A stretch of DNA of 64,000 bases from Paraburkholderia madseniana (GTDB lineage Bacteria > Pseudomonadota > Gammaproteobacteria > Burkholderiales > Burkholderiaceae). Below, in pieces: positions 61,598 to 64,000 of the stretch. The stretch is taken from assembly GCF_009690905.1 (NCBI RefSeq), contig NZ_VOSW01000007.1:62001-126000 (forward strand). Reading direction: 5' to 3'. The notes below the pieces were generated by a model. It saw only the letters and a list, made by a program, of their open reading frames with translations, had not been told where the DNA came from and made no database searches. Made by a program: the position numbers and the translations under genes. Each line of letters opens with the position of its first letter. The first letter of the stretch is position 1.

Positions 61598-63259
61598 TCA
61601 GGCCGCTTTCGTCTTCGCCTGCCCCATCATCCGCGTGATGTAGTACTGCTGGGCGATCGACAGAACGTTGTTCACCACGTAGTACAGCACCAGACCGGCC
61701 GGGAAGAAGAAGAACATGACCGAGAACGCGATCGGCATGAACATCATCATTTTGGCTTGAACCGGGTCCGGCGGCGTCGGGTTCAGCTTGGTCTGCAGGA
61801 ACATCGAGACGGCCATCAGCACCGGCAGGATGAAGAACGGGTCTTGCTGCGACAGATCGTGAATCCAGAGAATCCACGGCGCGCCGCGCATTTCAACCGA
61901 CGACAGCAGCACCCAGTACAGCGAGATGAACACCGGAATCTGAATCACGACCGGCAGACAGCCGCCGAACGGATTGACCTTCTCGGTCTTGTACAACTCC
62001 ATCAGCGCCGAATTCATCTTCTGCGGATCGCCCTTGAAGCGTTCGCGCAGGGCTTGCATACGCGGCGTGATCGCCTTCATGCGCGCCATCGACTTGTAGC
62101 TCGCGGCCGACAGCGGGAAGAACACGGCCTTGATCAGCAGCGTGAGCAGCACGATCGACCAGCCCCAGTTGCCGACATAGCTGTGGATCTTCTCGAGCAG
62201 CCAGAACAGCGGCTTCGCGATGATCGTGACCCAGCCATAGTCCTTCACCAGTTCCAGACCCGGGGCGATGCCTTCGAGCATGCGCTCTTCTTCCGGACCG
62301 GCAAACAGGCGTGCGGACACATCAACCGACTGGCCCGGGGCGATAGTCGCCACCGGTTGCTTCACGCCAACGCGATACAGCGTCGGATCGATCTTCTCGA
62401 CATAGATGTCGCGCTTCGCACCTTGCTGCGGAATCCATGCCGACGCGAAGTAATGCTGCACCATCGCGATCCAGCCGTTGTCGGCCGAATTGACGAAGTC
62501 TTCCTTGTTCTTGTCGATGTCGCTGAACGTCATCTTCTGGAAGTGGTGCTGCTCGGTGAAGACAGCCGGTCCGATGAACGTGTGCGAGAAGCGCGGCGTT
62601 TCCACCGGCGTGTCGTCGCGCACCAATTCCATATAGACCGACGGCGTGACCGGCGCGGTCCCGACGTTCTCGATCTTCGTGTCGACGCCGATCACATAGC
62701 TGCCGCGCGTGAACGTGTAGGTCTTGATGACCTTCACGCCACCCTTGACCGGCGACTCGAGGCTGAGCTGGAACGACTTGGCGTCGCCCGTCAGATCGTG
62801 CGGCTGGTTCGGCACCGGCGTGAAGATGTCGGTGTGGTTCGGGAAATCGCCGCCGAGCAGACCGGTGCGCGCCAGATACGTATGGTTCGCGGTACGGTCG
62901 AACAGGGTGATGACCAGATCGGGCGTCTTGCCGTCGCCTTGCTTGACGAGCGACAGCTTCGACAGCGTGCCGCCGCGGGTGTCGATCTCGCCGTTATAAA
63001 CGTCGGTGCTGAAGCTGATCAGCTGGCCCTGAGCCGCGGCAGCCGGCGCAGTGCCCGGCGCAGCAGCGTTGGTGGCCGGCAGATCGGCGGATTGGGTTCC
63101 CGGCGTCGTGGTTCCCGGTGCGGCGCTACCGACGGTTTTGGTCGGGTTGGCGCTCGGGAAGAACATCGACGGGCGTCCGTGGTCGCGTTGCCAGTTGTCG
63201 AACAGCATGACCGCTGACATGAAAAAGATGACCCATAGGACGGTGCGTTTGATATCCAT
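61598..63259 (-). CDS. yidC: Membrane protein insertase YidC
   Basis: YidC inserts and folds inner membrane proteins, with or without the Sec translocon. The 553-residue protein has an N-terminal membrane helix (residues 6-20), a large periplasmic domain (to about 350) and the conserved C-terminal helices with the [19 protein letters not shown] hydrophilic-groove region. Length matches Gram-negative YidC. It is 30 bp downstream of yidD. Confidence 0.95.
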   Translation of the reverse strand: MDIKRTVLWVIFFMSAVMLFDNWQRDHGRPSMFFPSANPTKTVGSAAPGTTTPGTQSADLPATNAAAPGTAPAAAAQGQLISFSTDVYNGEIDTRGGTLSKLSLVKQGDGKTPDLVITLFDRTANHTYLARTGLLGGDFPNHTDIFTPVPNQPHDLTGDAKSFQLSLESPVKGGVKVIKTYTFTRGSYVIGVDTKIENVGTAPVTPSVYMELVRDDTPVETPRFSHTFIGPAVFTEQHHFQKMTFSDIDKNKEDFVNSADNGWIAMVQHYFASAWIPQQGAKRDIYVEKIDPTLYRVGVKQPVATIAPGQSVDVSARLFAGPEEERMLEGIAPGLELVKDYGWVTIIAKPLFWLLEKIHSYVGNWGWSIVLLTLLIKAVFFPLSAASYKSMARMKAITPRMQALRERFKGDPQKMNSALMELYKTEKVNPFGGCLPVVIQIPVFISLYWVLLSSVEMRGAPWILWIHDLSQQDPFFILPVLMAVSMFLQTKLNPTPPDPVQAKMMMFMPIAFSVMFFFFPAGLVLYYVVNNVLSIAQQYYITRMMGQAKTKAA

Positions 63260-63289
63260 GCGTTGTCTCAGTGTCGATGGAACGGCGCG

Positions 63290-63520
63290 TCAGCGCTTTT
63301 CAGAAGTGGGAGGCGGGACGAGATCGATGCCGCCCGCGGAAAACGGGTGGCAGCGGCAAATACGCCTGGCGGCGAGATAAGTCCCGCGCGCGGCGCCATG
63401 ATACTGGATTGCTTCGCGCGCGTAATCAGAGCAGGAAGGGTAAAAACGGCACCGGTTGCCGAGCATGGGGCTGACGGCAACCTTGTAGAAACGCAATAAA
63501 GCGATGAGTACCGTTTGCAT
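63290..63520 (-). CDS. yidD: Membrane protein insertion efficiency factor YidD
   Basis: YidD aids membrane protein insertion next to YidC. The 76-residue protein has the amphipathic N-terminus and the family core [15 protein letters not shown] with three conserved cysteines including ICRCHPF. It sits between rnpA and yidC as usual. Confidence 0.95.
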   Translation of the reverse strand: MQTVLIALLRFYKVAVSPMLGNRCRFYPSCSDYAREAIQYHGAARGTYLAARRICRCHPFSAGGIDLVPPPTSEKR

Positions 63521-63635
63521 GACTGGTGCGGCCTAACGGCGCCGCGCAACGTGGAGTACCGGGCGACGCCCGCGCAGCCTGGCTGCCCGAGCTACTTTGG
63601 CGGCCTGTACTGCAAAGCGGGCAGTCACTTGAGCG

Positions 63636-64000
63636 TCATTCCGTCTTGGGCGCTTCCGCGGGCGGCGCCTCGCGACGGACAATTTCGCGCGCTGCTTTAT
63701 CGAGCAGCGTCTCTATTTCGCTGCGGCACAGCGCCCTCAACGGCGACGACGAGGCGCTCGGCAAAGCTTTCTTGTCGAAGCGCGTGTGCAGACGCAACAG
63801 CACATCCCAACCGCCGAATTCCGCGCGACGCAGCCGGAAGGCTTCACGCGCGAGTCGACGTACCAGATTACGCGTGGCCGCGCGCGGCGCATACTTCTTG
63901 CCGATCACGAGACCTAAGCGAGCGTCGTTACCGGTGGGCCGGCCGTACACCACGAAGTGCGCGGTGCGGCGCCACGGGCGCAAACGAAAAACGGATGAAA
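63636..64000 (-). CDS. rnpA: Ribonuclease P protein component (partial, 5' end outside the window)
   Basis: RnpA binds the RNase P RNA and helps mature tRNA 5' ends. The visible part contains VVYGRPTG, the RNR motif region [18 protein letters not shown] and a slightly long acidic tail. The frame runs through [11 protein letters not shown] to the window edge, so the true start lies beyond 64000; an internal TTG at 63983 is not the start. rpmH and dnaA are expected next. Confidence 0.93.
   Translation of the reverse strand, partial: SSVFRLRPWRRTAHFVVYGRPTGNDARLGLVIGKKYAPRAATRNLVRRLAREAFRLRRAEFGGWDVLLRLHTRFDKKALPSASSSPLRALCRSEIETLLDKAAREIVRREAPPAEAPKTE

Overview
The window looks like about 64 kb of chromosome 1 of a GC-rich betaproteobacterium of the Paraburkholderia/Burkholderia group. 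The pointers are high G/C third positions, a Burkholderia-type gsp cluster with gspC reversed between gspF and gspG, a complete wspABCDEFR cluster, an L-arabinose ABC transporter with an L-arabonate dehydratase, and copies of a dispersed repeat that I recognise from this group. No tRNA, rRNA or CRISPR array was seen. The left edge (1-458) has perfect and near-perfect DnaA boxes next to mnmC and is a candidate oriC. The right edge stops inside rnpA, whose usual neighbours rpmH and dnaA would lie just outside.

Layout: candidate oriC; mnmC (-); HU (+); a CobW-type GTPase with a His-rich tail (-); a small lytic transglycosylase (-); the type II secretion cluster gspDEF(+)-gspC(-)-gspGHIJKLMN(+) (5.7-18.2 kb), in which the 5' part of gspK is occupied by an inverted pair of repeat copies; an RND outer membrane lipoprotein, a MarR regulator and an EmrB pump (18.3-23.0 kb); a third repeat copy; a lipoprotein; gshA; the DNA-alkylation repair pair ada-alkA; an orphan small-RNA candidate; a VOC protein and YaeQ; an L-arabinose block made of a LysR regulator, an aldehyde dehydrogenase homologue, araF-araG-araH and an IlvD-type dehydratase (29.8-38.3 kb); speG, a HIT protein, a GlxA-type regulator with a divergent SDR; an Lrp-type regulator divergent from a homodimeric E1 2-oxoacid dehydrogenase; wspRFEDCBA (46.5-55.4 kb), a surface-sensing route to c-di-GMP; and the yidC-mnmE end of the rnpA-yidD-yidC-mnmE cluster.

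The accessory DNA is concentrated at the 3' end of mnmE. A diverged copy of the mnmE C-terminal codons lies 1.3 kb downstream of the real end. Between the copies are a LexA-box-controlled dinD and a frameshifted remnant of a P4-type integrase. Beyond the displaced copy is a full-length P4-type integrase that lacks any tyrosine in its C-terminal catalytic region. A phage-type regulator also separates mnmE from yidC.

The most unusual signal is in the dispersed repeats. On the flank leading into one defined end of each of the three copies, the neighbouring genes show a rising excess of T over C at third positions, read on the strand in which the repeat is oriented. In the reversed copy the same bias appears as A over G. 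In gspK the inverted pair stays open in frame but buries the pseudopilin leader about 297 residues into the protein. The second noteworthy object is the orphan promoter-terminator unit at 28.46-28.56 kb, predicted to make an RNA of about 63 nt with two anti-Shine-Dalgarno CUCCUCC motifs.
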